A DNA stretch of 64,000 bases from Limiplasma sp036645955 (GCA_036645955.1 JAVXND010000007.1:9795-73794), one strand, 5' to 3'. Shown: positions 33,209 to 42,487, numbered from the stretch's first letter. The notes: generated by a model not told the origin, from the letters alone. Numbers and translations are program-made.

Positions 33209-33623
33209 AATAGGGCGCATTATTGCGCTGGATGTGGGCGATGTACGCGTGGGGGTAGCGGTAAGCGACCCTACAGGCACCATTGCACAGCCGCTTGAAG
33301 TGTATAAACGTGTGGGATATGGGCCTGACAGCCGCTATGTTCTAGGCCTTTGCGAACGCTTTCAAACCCAAAAGGTATTGCTTGGCCTGCCGCTTAACAT
33401 GGATGGAACAAAAGGCGGGCAAGCGCAAAAGGCCATGGATTTTGGAAAAGTTCTGGAAAACGCAGGATTGCAGGTGTTTTATCAGGATGAGCGCTTGACC
33501 ACTGTAACGGCGGAGGATGTGCTGATTAGCGGCAGTGTGCGGCGCGAGGATCGCAAATTATATGTGGATAAATTAGCGGCAACGGTAATTTTAGAACAAT
33601 GGCTGGATGAGAGCGGAAAATAA
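33201..33623 (+). CDS. ruvX: Putative pre-16S rRNA nuclease / Holliday junction resolvase YqgF
   Basis: 140 residues. RNase H-like fold with RIIALDVGDVRVGVAVSDP, VLLGLPLNMDGTKG, FYQDERLTTVTAE and a final DKLAATVILEQWLD, carrying the expected acidic residues. YqgF processes the 5' end of 16S rRNA in Escherichia coli. ATG 33201 lies inside the end of ireB; the earlier frame start at 33150 is unsupported. Confidence 0.94.
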   Translation: MREIGRIIALDVGDVRVGVAVSDPTGTIAQPLEVYKRVGYGPDSRYVLGLCERFQTQKVLLGLPLNMDGTKGGQAQKAMDFGKVLENAGLQVFYQDERLTTVTAEDVLISGSVRREDRKLYVDKLAATVILEQWLDESGK

Positions 33624-33652
33624 CAGCCGCTCCCAGCAGAAAGAGGCTGGCT

Positions 33653-33979
33653 ATGGAAGAAGAACAAAGCATCGTGCAATTGCAGGATGAAAACGGTAAG
33701 GACGTTAACTTTGAGCACCTCATGACCGTGGAATACAAAGGCGGATACTATATAGTGCTTGAAGCAACCGAGGATACGGACGATTGCAAGGAAGGCGAAG
33801 CCATCATCCTGAAAATTGTGCACGATCAGGAAACCGACGAGGATGTTTATGCCACCATCGAGGATGAAGCAGAGTACAACGCTGTGCTTGACAAGTGCAT
33901 GGCCGCTATGGAAGAGGAAGAGGACGAAGCGGGCGCACTCGAAATGGAAGCGGTTGATCTCTTAGATGGTGAGGAATAA
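33653..33979 (+). CDS. DUF1292 family protein (YrzB-like)
   Basis: 108 residues, strongly acidic, with the family pattern of a beta-rich first half (DENGKDVNFEHLMTVEYKGG) followed by DEDVYATIEDEAEYNAVLDK. This follows ireB-ruvX in many Firmicutes; function unknown. An AGAGG site precedes it. It is 29 bases after ruvX, so probably the same operon. Confidence 0.88.
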   Translation: MEEEQSIVQLQDENGKDVNFEHLMTVEYKGGYYIVLEATEDTDDCKEGEAIILKIVHDQETDEDVYATIEDEAEYNAVLDKCMAAMEEEEDEAGALEMEAVDLLDGEE

Positions 33980-33981
33980 AG

Positions 33982-34533
33982 ATGCCCAGATTAACGGGCG
34001 AGCGCATCCTGTTGCGCGAATACAGGGCAGATGACATCGGCGAAATTCGCAAATGGGTGAATGATCCCATCACGACACGCTATTTATCCACACGGTTCTG
34101 GCCTGCACAAACCATGGTGGATACAGAAGAGTTTTTAAGCCGCATGCTTCAAAGCAGTCACAATGCTTATAATTTTGTGATTGCCGATATTCAAGATGAA
34201 CACTATATTGGGCAGCTGGATATGTTCAGGCTGGATTGGCGTTTGCGCTGTGGTGAGCTGGGCATGGTCATCGGCAATGCCAGTGACCGCGGCAAGGGCT
34301 TTGGCTGTGAAGCGCTTCTTTTATTGCAGGAATTTGCCTTCCAAACGTTGGGCATGGAGCGCATAGAGCTTGAAGTACACATGGACAACGAAGCCGCGCG
34401 TAAATGCTATCAAAAAGCTGGCTTTTTCTTAGAGGGTGTGAAACGGCACGCATATTTTAGCGAAGGCAAATTTTGCGATGTAGGCATTCTAAGCGTGTTA
34501 CGCGAGGAGTTTCAGCCGCAAGCAAAGGCGTGA
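33982..34533 (+). CDS. GNAT family N-acetyltransferase (RimJ/RimL type)
   Basis: 183 residues. Begins RLTGERILLREYRADDIGEI; has the acetyl-CoA loop region MVIGNASDRGKGFGCEAL and a C-terminal RIELEVHMDNEAARKCYQKA with GFFLEGVKRHAYF. This is the RimJ/RimL or SpeG-like group that acetylates protein N-termini, amines or antibiotics. GAGGAA precedes ATG 33982. Substrate unknown. Last gene before a terminator. Confidence 0.9.
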   Translation: MPRLTGERILLREYRADDIGEIRKWVNDPITTRYLSTRFWPAQTMVDTEEFLSRMLQSSHNAYNFVIADIQDEHYIGQLDMFRLDWRLRCGELGMVIGNASDRGKGFGCEALLLLQEFAFQTLGMERIELEVHMDNEAARKCYQKAGFFLEGVKRHAYFSEGKFCDVGILSVLREEFQPQAKA

Positions 34534-34562
34534 CACGCCCGTGTTTTGTTGCGCATACAATG

Positions 34563-34602
34563 AACCATCCCTGAATTGTGAAGCCACAGGGATGGTTTTG
34601 TG
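34563..34602 (+). terminator. Rho-independent terminator after the GNAT gene
   Basis: Stem AACCATCCCTG (34563-34573) and CAGGGATGGTT (34587-34597) followed by TTGTGTT. Confidence 0.75.
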
Positions 34603-34631
34603 TTGCTTAGGTTGTAGAATAGCGATGGGGA

Positions 34632-34661
34632 TTGACTTTTTCCATCGTTTTCGGATAAAAT
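34632..34661 (+). promoter_or_regulatory. Sigma-A promoter of the aspartate kinase gene
   Basis: TTGACT (34632-34637), 18 bases, TAAAAT (34656-34661). Confidence 0.6.
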
Positions 34662-34733
34662 ATAACTTTGTGAGGAATTTGCACCTCCGAAGCGGCATTT
34701 CTCATTTGTAGCGCAGAGAGGATGGATCGAACG

Positions 34734-36053
34734 ATGGGCAAGATCGTGGCGAAATTCGGCGGCAGCTCGCTTTCGGATGCGGGCCAGTTTCGCAAGGTTC
34801 GCAAAATATTGGAAATGGATCAGAGACGTTGCTATGTGGTACCTAGCGCGCCTGGACGTCGCTTTTCTGAAGATGAAAAGGTGACGGATTTGCTATATCG
34901 TATTTACCATTTAAAGCATGAGGGCGCGGATTATCAGCGAGATTTTGACGCTGTGCGGCAACGTTATGTGGAAATTGCCCGCGAGCTTGAGCTGAAAATC
35001 AACATCAGCGAATATTTAAATGAAATAGAAAGCGCCATTGAAGCGGGTGCGAGCGAGGATTTTTGCGCAAGCCGAGGCGAGTATCTCAATGGCTTACTGC
35101 TTTCAGATTATTTGGACTATCAATTTCTGGACCCCAAGGACTTTATCTTTTTTGCCAAGGATGGAAGCTTTGACAGCGAACGTACAAACGCAGAGCTTTC
35201 GAGCTTGCTTTCACAAACAGAACGGGCGGTGATTCCCGGCTTCTATGGCGTGGGCATAGACGGACACATCCGCACCTTTTCACGCGGGGGCAGTGATGTA
35301 ACGGGGGCGATTGTGGCGCGTGCGGCCTGTGCGGATATGTACGAGAACTGGACGGATGTATGCGGCTTCCTCATGGCAGACCCGCGTGTGGTTCCGCAGG
35401 CCAAAACCATTAACAACATTACCTACCGTGAGCTACGGGAGCTTTCCTACATGGGCGCAACGGTATTGCACGAGGACAGTGTTTTTCCGGTACACCGTGC
35501 GGGTATCCCCACCAATATTCGCAATACAAACGCACCTGAACAACGCGGCACCATGATTTCACATGGCGCTGTAGAAGAAAAAAACCCCTACATTATCACA
35601 GGCATTGCAGGCAAATCAGGCTTTAGCGTGGTATCTGTTGAAAAAGCCATGATGAACAGCGAGCGCGGCTTTGGTCGGCGCGTATTGCAAGCCATTGAAG
35701 AAAGCGGGCTGTCCTTTGAGCATTTGCCCACAGGCATTGACACCATGTGTGTGGTGCTTGCCACAGCAGAGCTTGAGCCTGTAAAAGAACGTGTAGTCAA
35801 GCGCATCATGGAGCTCACCACGCCTGATGCCCTTACCATTAACGATGATATGGGCATTATTGCCACAGTAGGGCGGGGCATGGTTCATAATCCGGGCACC
35901 GCCGCGCGGCTGTTTTCTGCTTTAAGCCGCGAGCATGTGAACGTTCGCATGATTGATCAGGGGAGCAGTGAGCTGAGCATCTTAGTAGGCGTTGACAACG
36001 GAGATTTTCATGCCGCCATCCGTGCCATTTATCAAGAATTTGTGAAGGAATGA
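34734..36053 (+). CDS. Aspartate kinase
   Basis: 439 residues from ATG 34734 (GAGAGG 12 bases upstream; the ATG at 34722 touches the ribosome site). The N-terminal amino-acid kinase domain has KIVAKFGGSSLSDAGQF and RTFSRGGSDVTGAIVARA. Two C-terminal ACT domains (about 300-439) are the usual allosteric part. It phosphorylates aspartate, the first step to lysine, threonine and methionine. No other pathway gene is adjacent. The length and VVPSAPGRRFSEDEKVTDLL stretch fit the monofunctional clostridial form. Confidence 0.94.
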   Translation: MGKIVAKFGGSSLSDAGQFRKVRKILEMDQRRCYVVPSAPGRRFSEDEKVTDLLYRIYHLKHEGADYQRDFDAVRQRYVEIARELELKINISEYLNEIESAIEAGASEDFCASRGEYLNGLLLSDYLDYQFLDPKDFIFFAKDGSFDSERTNAELSSLLSQTERAVIPGFYGVGIDGHIRTFSRGGSDVTGAIVARAACADMYENWTDVCGFLMADPRVVPQAKTINNITYRELRELSYMGATVLHEDSVFPVHRAGIPTNIRNTNAPEQRGTMISHGAVEEKNPYIITGIAGKSGFSVVSVEKAMMNSERGFGRRVLQAIEESGLSFEHLPTGIDTMCVVLATAELEPVKERVVKRIMELTTPDALTINDDMGIIATVGRGMVHNPGTAARLFSALSREHVNVRMIDQGSSELSILVGVDNGDFHAAIRAIYQEFVKE

Positions 36054-36097
36054 TTCAAGCGCGACCGAAGCCCTCCCGCGCCAAAAGGGGGATATAC

Positions 36098-37726
36098 ATG
36101 CTGACTGATTTACAAAAGGCACAAAGAAATTTCTGGCTCAATACGCCTTGGCAAAGCCGCGTACAGCGCGGTTGGTTTCGATTTTGTGCGATTTGCCTCA
36201 CCCTTTATCTTGTTTACACAACCTATCTTTCCCAAAGTGCGATTTTTACAGGCACAGCCGAAACCATCGGCGCGTGCCTGTGGTCGCTTTTTTATGCGCT
36301 GGTGCTGTATGCTTTGCTTTTGTTTGGTTGCCGCAGGCTGTGCAAAAAAACGCTCAAGGCCAATAAAGAGCGCCAGAAAATGAGCGGAAAGGTATTTGCA
36401 ATCAGCGTTTTGCTATCGCTATTGGTTCTTGGCTGTGCGTTTATGGCTTGCTATCCGGGCGGGGTAAGCTACGATGCATCCAACCAGTGGCATCAAGCGC
36501 AAACAGGCGAGTTTAACGCATGGCACTCCCTGTTCCACACCTTGCTCATTTGGCTTATCACTTGCATTTCAAACAACTATTCTTTTGCCATTGGCATACA
36601 AATCCTAGCCTTTGCTACGGCCATGGGCTATTTGACGGCTGTTTTACACAAGCACGGCATACCTGCTTGGCTCCTGCTATGCGTGCAAGCGCTGGTGCTG
36701 GTAACGCCGCTTGTGCAAAGCACATTGATGACGCTGGGCAAGGACAGCGCAATGGCGATGGGTGCGCTGGTACTTACAGCGCATACGGTTCACATGCTCT
36801 ATAGCGGCGGCAAATGGCTGCAAAGCCCCCTCAATGCCATTTGCTTTGGGCTGATGCTAAGCTTTACAACGCTGATGCGGCATAATGCCATGCTTTTTAC
36901 TGTGCCGCTGATTGCTTGCGCATGGCTGTGCTACCGTAAATACTGGCGAGGAGCGGCGCTGTCTGCGGGGGCGCTGCTGCTTTGCATCACATTGGTTCAA
37001 GGGCCGCTTTTTGGGGCCTTGGATGTTGTTTACCCAAGCAATACCTTGGAGGAAAGCATTGGCTTGCCTATGACAATCATGGGCAACACAAAGCAAAAGA
37101 ACCCCGAAGCCTTAGATGATGAAACCCGTTTGTTTCTATCTGGTTTGGCAACGGATGAAGCTTGGCAGAATATTTACCAGACAGATCAATACAACGCCAT
37201 TAAATTCACCTTTGACCGAGAGCTCATCGCCTTTACACCGCCTGAAAAATTGCTTCGCATGACGCTTCATACCATTACAAGCGACCCTAGAACCGCCTTT
37301 GAAGCGGTGAACGGGGTGACGGATTTGGTTTGGGGCGTTACAGGTAAAAATGAAAGCGATGCACAGGTACACAATTCAGGCGACATTGAAGAAGCACGCT
37401 ATGGGAGCGCAAGGCTCAACGGCTTGGGACAGGCGCTCAGCGCTCTTTTGAATGCGCCTGTGGCATTTGCGCCGCTTCGTTGGCTTTGTGAAAACATAGG
37501 CGTGCAAATGCTGCTGCTGCTGTTGGTCACGCTATGGGCGCTATATCAAAAAGGCGTGCCCGCGCTGTGCATGGCGATTCCCTCGCTTGTGTACAACTTG
37601 GGCACGATGCTGTTGCTTTGCGGCAACGATGCGCGCTTTTTTCAGTTTTTCATGGCGATCTGTTTGCCATCGGTGCTGGCGCTTCTTTATTTGCCGAGCG
37701 TAAATAGCACGCACATCGAAAAATGA
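36098..37726 (+). CDS. Polytopic membrane protein, DUF6020-like
   Basis: 542 residues with about 11-12 membrane helices. YPGGVSYDASNQWHQAQTGE followed by WHSLFHTLLIWLI sits in a loop after the third helix. RHNAMLFTVPLI and a large extracellular loop (about 330-440) follow. The layout recalls GT-C-type glycosyltransferases and the DUF6020 family; I make that link from memory with moderate confidence. ATG 36098 follows AAAGGGGG. An alternative ATG at 36050 overlaps the aspartate kinase stop and also has GAAGGA before it. Function unknown. Confidence 0.6.
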   Translation: MLTDLQKAQRNFWLNTPWQSRVQRGWFRFCAICLTLYLVYTTYLSQSAIFTGTAETIGACLWSLFYALVLYALLLFGCRRLCKKTLKANKERQKMSGKVFAISVLLSLLVLGCAFMACYPGGVSYDASNQWHQAQTGEFNAWHSLFHTLLIWLITCISNNYSFAIGIQILAFATAMGYLTAVLHKHGIPAWLLLCVQALVLVTPLVQSTLMTLGKDSAMAMGALVLTAHTVHMLYSGGKWLQSPLNAICFGLMLSFTTLMRHNAMLFTVPLIACAWLCYRKYWRGAALSAGALLLCITLVQGPLFGALDVVYPSNTLEESIGLPMTIMGNTKQKNPEALDDETRLFLSGLATDEAWQNIYQTDQYNAIKFTFDRELIAFTPPEKLLRMTLHTITSDPRTAFEAVNGVTDLVWGVTGKNESDAQVHNSGDIEEARYGSARLNGLGQALSALLNAPVAFAPLRWLCENIGVQMLLLLLVTLWALYQKGVPALCMAIPSLVYNLGTMLLLCGNDARFFQFFMAICLPSVLALLYLPSVNSTHIEK

Positions 37727-37786
37727 AACAAGGCAAGGCAATTTTGATTGTTTTTATGACAAATTATCACATCTTTTCGGTTCTTC

Positions 37787-37816
37787 TTGCCAAATTGATT
37801 ACGGATATGTTACAAT
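37787..37816 (+). promoter_or_regulatory. Sigma-A promoter of the sigma/anti-sigma and ylm/divIVA operon
   Basis: TTGCCA (37787-37792), 18 bases, TACAAT (37811-37816). Confidence 0.55.
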
Positions 37817-37858
37817 GAGTGTTACCCTTGAAACATCAATGCGCGGAGGTGCGAACGA

Positions 37859-38242
37859 ATGACTGATATGGATCAAGCGATTGAGCTAACCCTTCCTGCA
37901 AAGCGAGATTATGGGCTGGTGGCGCGCATGGCAATCAGCGGCATAGGTATGCTGGCAGACTTGGATGTGGATTTGATTGCGGATTTGCGCACCGTTACGG
38001 ATGAGTGCTTGGATTGCTTGACACATCAGCCCTTTGTGCCCAAACGAATTGCCGTTCGGGCTTGGGTTCATGAAAAGCGCCTTTTTTGCCGCTTTTCAGC
38101 ACTGGAACGTGAATGTGCTCAAAAAGCGGAAGCGTTGGATTTGGATATTGCTCGCGGCGTGCTTGAAACACTTATGCCTGAGGTACGCTTGACGACAGAC
38201 GAAGGCGGAGTGGCGTGCATTGAATGCTCCATGCCTGTGTAA
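37859..38242 (+). CDS. RsbW-like anti-sigma factor with degenerate ATP-binding motifs
   Basis: 127 residues. The start (QAIELTLPAKRDYGLVARMAISGIG) and end (LETLMPEVRLTTDEGGVAC) match the RsbW/SpoIIAB HATPase fold. The N-box, normally SEACTNA, reads DECLDCL, so both the catalytic Glu and the Mg-binding Asn are replaced. The G-rich ATP lid before LETLM is also missing (DLDIARGV). It probably still folds and binds the sigma factor encoded 12 bases downstream, but kinase activity is doubtful. No RsbV-type antagonist is present. GGAGG lies upstream. Confidence 0.75.
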   Translation: MTDMDQAIELTLPAKRDYGLVARMAISGIGMLADLDVDLIADLRTVTDECLDCLTHQPFVPKRIAVRAWVHEKRLFCRFSALERECAQKAEALDLDIARGVLETLMPEVRLTTDEGGVACIECSMPV

Positions 38243-38254
38243 GCGGTGGCGGCT

Positions 38255-38998
38255 ATGAATGATGAATATTTGGTTCCGTTGCTTGAGCGCTACGCACAGC
38301 ACCGCGATACAGCCCTTCGGGATGAACTGGTAGAAGCTTATCTGCCGCTGGCCAAAGCGATTGCACGCAAATTTATGGGCAGAGGCGTAGATGTGGAGGA
38401 TTTGGAGCAGGTGGCTGGCATTGCGCTTTTTAAGGCGATTGAACGGTATGAACCCGAACGCGGCTACCGTTTTGTAACCTATGCTGTGCCTACCATTACG
38501 GGAGACGTACGCAATTATTTGCGTGATAAAGGCAGTATTTTGCGCATACCGCGTGATTCACGGCAGAAGCTTTATCAAATGACGCAGGAACAAGAGCGCT
38601 TTGAGCGTGAAGAGCTTAGAGCGCCTTCGGTGGCTGAACTGGCAAAGCGTATGAATGTAATGACGGATGAACTGCTGATGCTTATGAACCTTCGTTCGCA
38701 AAGCGAACCCGTTTCGCTGGACGCGCCAGTGGGCGAAGAGGGGGACGCGATGCTTGAAGGCCTGCTGGGGGATGCGGATGCAGGCTATGAGCGCTTGGAG
38801 CAAAGCGATTGGATGCAGTGGTTAATGTCCAAGGTAACAGGCGCGGAACGCGAATTGCTCAATCTGCGCTATCGCGATGGGTTAGGCCAGCGTGAAACGG
38901 CTAAGCGATTGGGCGTGTCACAAATGCAAATTTCACGTATGGAACGGCGCGTTTTAAGCAGACTGCGTGCCATTGAGGAAAGCGGGAGAGATGCCTGA
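38255..38998 (+). CDS. RNA polymerase sigma factor, SigB/SigF/SigG family
   Basis: 247 residues. Region 2 carries DLEQVAGIALFKAIERYEPE and FVTYAVPTITGDVRNYLRD. A region 3 follows (PSVAELAKRMNV), and region 4 ends with LGQRETAKRLGVSQMQISRM as the helix-turn-helix. Typical of stress or forespore sigma factors kept by an RsbW-like partner, which precedes it. The GTG at 38246 would add three residues; ATG 38255 follows a GGTGG site. It stands directly before the HlyD/ylm operon (TGATGA overlap), so division genes are co-transcribed with it. It is not sigF or sigG by context. Confidence 0.88.
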   Translation: MNDEYLVPLLERYAQHRDTALRDELVEAYLPLAKAIARKFMGRGVDVEDLEQVAGIALFKAIERYEPERGYRFVTYAVPTITGDVRNYLRDKGSILRIPRDSRQKLYQMTQEQERFEREELRAPSVAELAKRMNVMTDELLMLMNLRSQSEPVSLDAPVGEEGDAMLEGLLGDADAGYERLEQSDWMQWLMSKVTGAERELLNLRYRDGLGQRETAKRLGVSQMQISRMERRVLSRLRAIEESGRDA

Positions 38999-39030
38999 TG
39001 AAGCAACATGGTCGCAAAGGAGCGGACGGT

Positions 39031-40560
39031 ATGCAGTCCGATCCATATAGACAGAACAATGGCGGAGAAATGCCCTATACGCAAGAGCAAATGTGGCAAT
39101 GGCAGCAGCCGGGCATGCCGCCTCAGCCCATGCCGCCTATGCAGCCCCCGCCTATGCCCGATATGGCACAGCAAATGTGGCAGCAAGGCGGTCAGAACAT
39201 GCCTTTTCCACAAATGACGCCTGAGCAAATGGCGCAAATGCAATATGAAGCATCCATGCAGCAGCTGCAACAGCAGCAAATGCCCACCATGCAGCAAATG
39301 CCGCCCATGCAAAGCACGGGCAAGCGCTCCAAGCATCACCCCAAGAAAAATGGCAAGGGCGGCAACCTTCGTTCGGTTATTGCATTGGTGGTAGCGGTAG
39401 CGGCGATCGGCGGAATTGCTTTTTATTTTTATCAAAGCATGAAGCCTTCGGTACAGGCAACCGCAACCATTGAAATGGGCACGCTGGGCACCTCCTATAC
39501 GGGAGATGCTTTGATTGTGCGCAATGAAACCGCTTATGACGAAGAGGGCGTACAAAGCATTGATTATATTGCGCAGGAGGGCGGCGTGGTTTATCGCGGG
39601 GACGTGATTTGCTATGTTTATTCCACCGGCTACAGCACAAAAGAAATCAATGTATTACAGGATTATCGCGATCAAATCAAAAATTATCAGCGTACCTTGC
39701 TCAAAGGCGAAACCGCTTACGATCAAAAAATGGCCAAATTGGAAAGCGACGTTGTGGAGCGCGGGTTGGAGGTTCGCAGTCTTGTACAAGGCGCACGCGG
39801 TAACCTGGTCAATCAGGAAAAGATTCTTCAAACGGCCATCAAGCAACGTCAAGCCTATTTCAGAAGCAAGTATTCCAGCGATATGCGCCTGAACCGCCTT
39901 TTTGACGATGAAACCACCCAGCAATCTCGTATTGACAGCTGGATCAAACAAAAAGGTGCCATGGAGGAAAGAATCGTCAGCTTCTACACGGATGGCTTTG
40001 AATATGCCCTTACACCCGCAAAGTTTGAGCAGTATACGCCCGTTGAAGTACGTGCAATGATGAATGGGCAAAAGCCGGAGGCTTCCACGGCTTCGCGCGG
40101 GCGCACAGATCTGTATCGGCTGGTGAAGCAAAACAACTATGCTGTGCTCATGCTCATTAAGGACAATACCTGGAACCCGATAGAAGGAAACACCTATAAA
40201 TTGGTTCTGGAGCAGTTTTCCAATACGGTTGTGGAGGCAAAAGTGATTTCCTTCACACGTGCGGGAGGGGAACTGCTGGTACGGTTGGCTGTGATTGGCG
40301 ATGTAAAGGATGTGCTGTATATGCGCACCTGCCAAGCACAGCTAGGCGAATATGTGGATTGCATGGTGGTACCGGAGAGCGCCCTGCACAAGCAAACAGA
40401 TGAATCTGGCGCTGTTTCAACAGGCGTTGTACTTGTGACGGGGACAGAGCAGTACTTTGTACCTGTGAAAATCCAGCGTCAAGAGGGCGGAAAAGCCTAC
40501 ATTTCAGCAATTCAAACGGGTGTTTTAACCGCGGGGCAAACCGTGAGGCTCTTTAAATAG
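39031..40560 (+). CDS. HlyD-type membrane protein at the head of the ylm cluster
   Basis: 509 residues from ATG 39031 (AAAGGAG 8 bases upstream); ATG 38998, overlapping the sigma stop, is an alternative. The first 100 or so residues are cytoplasmic and extremely rich in Met, Gln and Pro. One membrane helix follows (VIALVVAVAAIGGIAFYFY). A periplasmic-adaptor-like part has lipoyl-type beta segments (YIAQEGGVVYRGDVICYVYS) around a central coiled coil (about 210-300), and a C-terminal beta domain. HlyD-like proteins in this position are common before ylmE/sepF in Clostridia. No ABC exporter partner is nearby. Role probably in division or envelope. Confidence 0.78.
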   Translation: MQSDPYRQNNGGEMPYTQEQMWQWQQPGMPPQPMPPMQPPPMPDMAQQMWQQGGQNMPFPQMTPEQMAQMQYEASMQQLQQQQMPTMQQMPPMQSTGKRSKHHPKKNGKGGNLRSVIALVVAVAAIGGIAFYFYQSMKPSVQATATIEMGTLGTSYTGDALIVRNETAYDEEGVQSIDYIAQEGGVVYRGDVICYVYSTGYSTKEINVLQDYRDQIKNYQRTLLKGETAYDQKMAKLESDVVERGLEVRSLVQGARGNLVNQEKILQTAIKQRQAYFRSKYSSDMRLNRLFDDETTQQSRIDSWIKQKGAMEERIVSFYTDGFEYALTPAKFEQYTPVEVRAMMNGQKPEASTASRGRTDLYRLVKQNNYAVLMLIKDNTWNPIEGNTYKLVLEQFSNTVVEAKVISFTRAGGELLVRLAVIGDVKDVLYMRTCQAQLGEYVDCMVVPESALHKQTDESGAVSTGVVLVTGTEQYFVPVKIQRQEGGKAYISAIQTGVLTAGQTVRLFK

Positions 40561-40579
40561 GGAAAGGGAGGAAAACGAA

Positions 40580-41338
40580 ATGGTCGATGAAGCAAAAAAT
40601 AGGTCGATTGAAACGGATAATCCCTTGCTGCTCAACGATTTGAGCGCGGATGTGCTCGCAAGAAACGTGTCGAACGTTTTGTACATTCTTACCAATAATG
40701 TATACAAAAATTCTAATCGGGCAAAGCTGATTGCCGTTACCAAAACTGTTGGCCCAAGGGTGATAGAATCGCTTAAACCGTTGCATATATTGGATATTGC
40801 TGAAAATCGGGCGCAGGTGGCATTGCCGAAATTGACAAAAATTGCGCCTGAATTTCAATTGCATTGGATTGGAAGGTTGCAAACCAACAAAGTTAAATAT
40901 ATAATAGATAAGGTGTGCATGCTTCACACGCTTGATCGAATGCCTCTTGCCATAGAGGCGGACAAGCGTGCGGGAGAATACGGACGCATTTTGCCTGCGC
41001 TTGTGCAGGTCAACATTGCGCGTGAACCTCAAAAAGGAGGCATGCCGCCTGAAGAGGTTTTGCCGTTTCTTCGTCAAATGCATCACTGCCCCAATGTGCA
41101 TGTAGAGGGCTTGATGAGCATCATGCCCGTAGATGCTACAGAGGAGGAGCTGACAAGGCTTTTCAGAGGGATGCGAACCTTGTTTGAAGAACTAAGGGAT
41201 ACAGCCGTGGATGGTGTAGAAATGCGAGAGCTGTCCATGGGGATGTCCAATGATTTTGCGATTGCAGCTCGAGAAGGCGCAACGATGGTGCGCATCGGTT
41301 CGGCGCTATATCGTAAGGAAACAAAGCTGACCGATTAA
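40580..41338 (+). CDS. ylmE: Pyridoxal phosphate homeostasis protein YggS/YlmE
   Basis: 252 residues. Alanine-racemase-like TIM barrel with the PLP lysine in KLIAVTKTVGP, ENRAQ, FQLHWIGRLQTNKVKYI, a VHVEGLMSIMP strand and ELSMGMSNDFAIAAREGATM. Regulates free PLP; in Gram-positive bacteria the gene sits in the sepF-divIVA cluster. GGGAGG precedes ATG 40580. Confidence 0.95.
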   Translation: MVDEAKNRSIETDNPLLLNDLSADVLARNVSNVLYILTNNVYKNSNRAKLIAVTKTVGPRVIESLKPLHILDIAENRAQVALPKLTKIAPEFQLHWIGRLQTNKVKYIIDKVCMLHTLDRMPLAIEADKRAGEYGRILPALVQVNIAREPQKGGMPPEEVLPFLRQMHHCPNVHVEGLMSIMPVDATEEELTRLFRGMRTLFEELRDTAVDGVEMRELSMGMSNDFAIAAREGATMVRIGSALYRKETKLTD

Positions 41339-41356
41339 CGCTAGGAGGAACACCGA

Positions 41357-42448
41357 GTGGGAATTTTTCGTAAGGTTGGCGATTGGCTGACCGAAAAGAG
41401 CGACCACTTCATCCGTGGGGAAGCCGAAATGCCCAATGGGTATTATGGCTCAAGAGAAGCGGAGCAGGCGTATAGCAACGTTGGAATGGAACCTCAGGGA
41501 GAAGACGAACGTGAAAACGCTGAAATTGATGAGGATACAACGCGCAAGCCTGAAGCTTTTGGGCGCGGAAACGATGAATACGGCGGACGTGTTCCCTATC
41601 GCAGTAAATTTGAAAGGGAGCGTAGTACGCAACCCTATCAAGCCCAGCCGATGCAGCAAACGAACGCGCCCATGCAAGGCATGAACGTCCAACCCCAAAG
41701 AGCTGTACCGCAAATGCAGGCACAGGCGCAAATGCAGGCACAGCCGCAGGTACCACAGCAAATGAACAGGCAGCAGCCTTTAAATATGCCGCCTCAGGGC
41801 GCGCAGTTAAATCCCTATCCGCAAGGCTATGTACCGCAGGAAATGCGAAATGTGGTGCCATTTCCAGGCACACAGCGCGCACCTGACGGTTCCGTATATG
41901 CACATGTGGAGTTTATTGTGCTTTTGCGCAGCCGCAATGAATGCAAGGATGTTATTTCCTATATCAAGCTCAATGCCTCCGTGTTCTTAAACATGGAGTT
42001 TATTGCCAGTGACAACGAGCGCCAACGCTGTGTGGACATGCTAAGCGGCGCGGCTTATACGCTTGGCTGTGCGCTTAACAAAATTTCGCCGCGCGGCATT
42101 TATCTCATTTCATCCCCGTCTGTGCGCGTGGTGCTTGATCCCGCTATGCAGCGCTTTACCGCCGCGCCAGAGTCGCAAGGCTTTGTAAGACAGCGTTACG
42201 AGAATGACGGCTACCAAGGCGGCTTTGGCGGCGCTTATGCACAGCCGCCTGAACCCGTTCAGGAAACACAGCGCAGCAGGCCGCTGATGGGGGTTTCCTC
42301 GGGCTCGCCCACCACACGCTTTCAAGCGCAGAGAACACAGCCTGCCAGCTTTGGAAGCGTCATCGCCGGAGGAGCTACAGGCTCTTACCAGGCGGTGAAC
42401 ATGGCAGTAGGCGGCGCAACGGGACGCTATAGTGCAGGCCAACAATAA
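41357..42448 (+). CDS. sepF: Cell division protein SepF with long low-complexity linker
   Basis: 363 residues, more than twice the usual 150 or so. A GTG start follows AGGAGGAAC. The N-terminal amphipathic membrane-binding start is GIFRKVGDWLTEKSDHF. A long Met/Gln/Pro-rich linker follows (about 90-165). The SepF core (about 178-255) carries VEFIVLLRSRNECKDVISYI and GCALNKISPRGIYLISS. A Gly/Ala/Gln-rich tail of about 100 residues ends the protein. SepF bridges FtsZ filaments to the membrane. The extra tail is unusual. Confidence 0.92.
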   Translation: MGIFRKVGDWLTEKSDHFIRGEAEMPNGYYGSREAEQAYSNVGMEPQGEDERENAEIDEDTTRKPEAFGRGNDEYGGRVPYRSKFERERSTQPYQAQPMQQTNAPMQGMNVQPQRAVPQMQAQAQMQAQPQVPQQMNRQQPLNMPPQGAQLNPYPQGYVPQEMRNVVPFPGTQRAPDGSVYAHVEFIVLLRSRNECKDVISYIKLNASVFLNMEFIASDNERQRCVDMLSGAAYTLGCALNKISPRGIYLISSPSVRVVLDPAMQRFTAAPESQGFVRQRYENDGYQGGFGGAYAQPPEPVQETQRSRPLMGVSSGSPTTRFQAQRTQPASFGSVIAGGATGSYQAVNMAVGGATGRYSAGQQ

Positions 42449-42487
42449 ACCGCCGCTATTTCACATCAAAAAGGAGGCCGTGCGATT

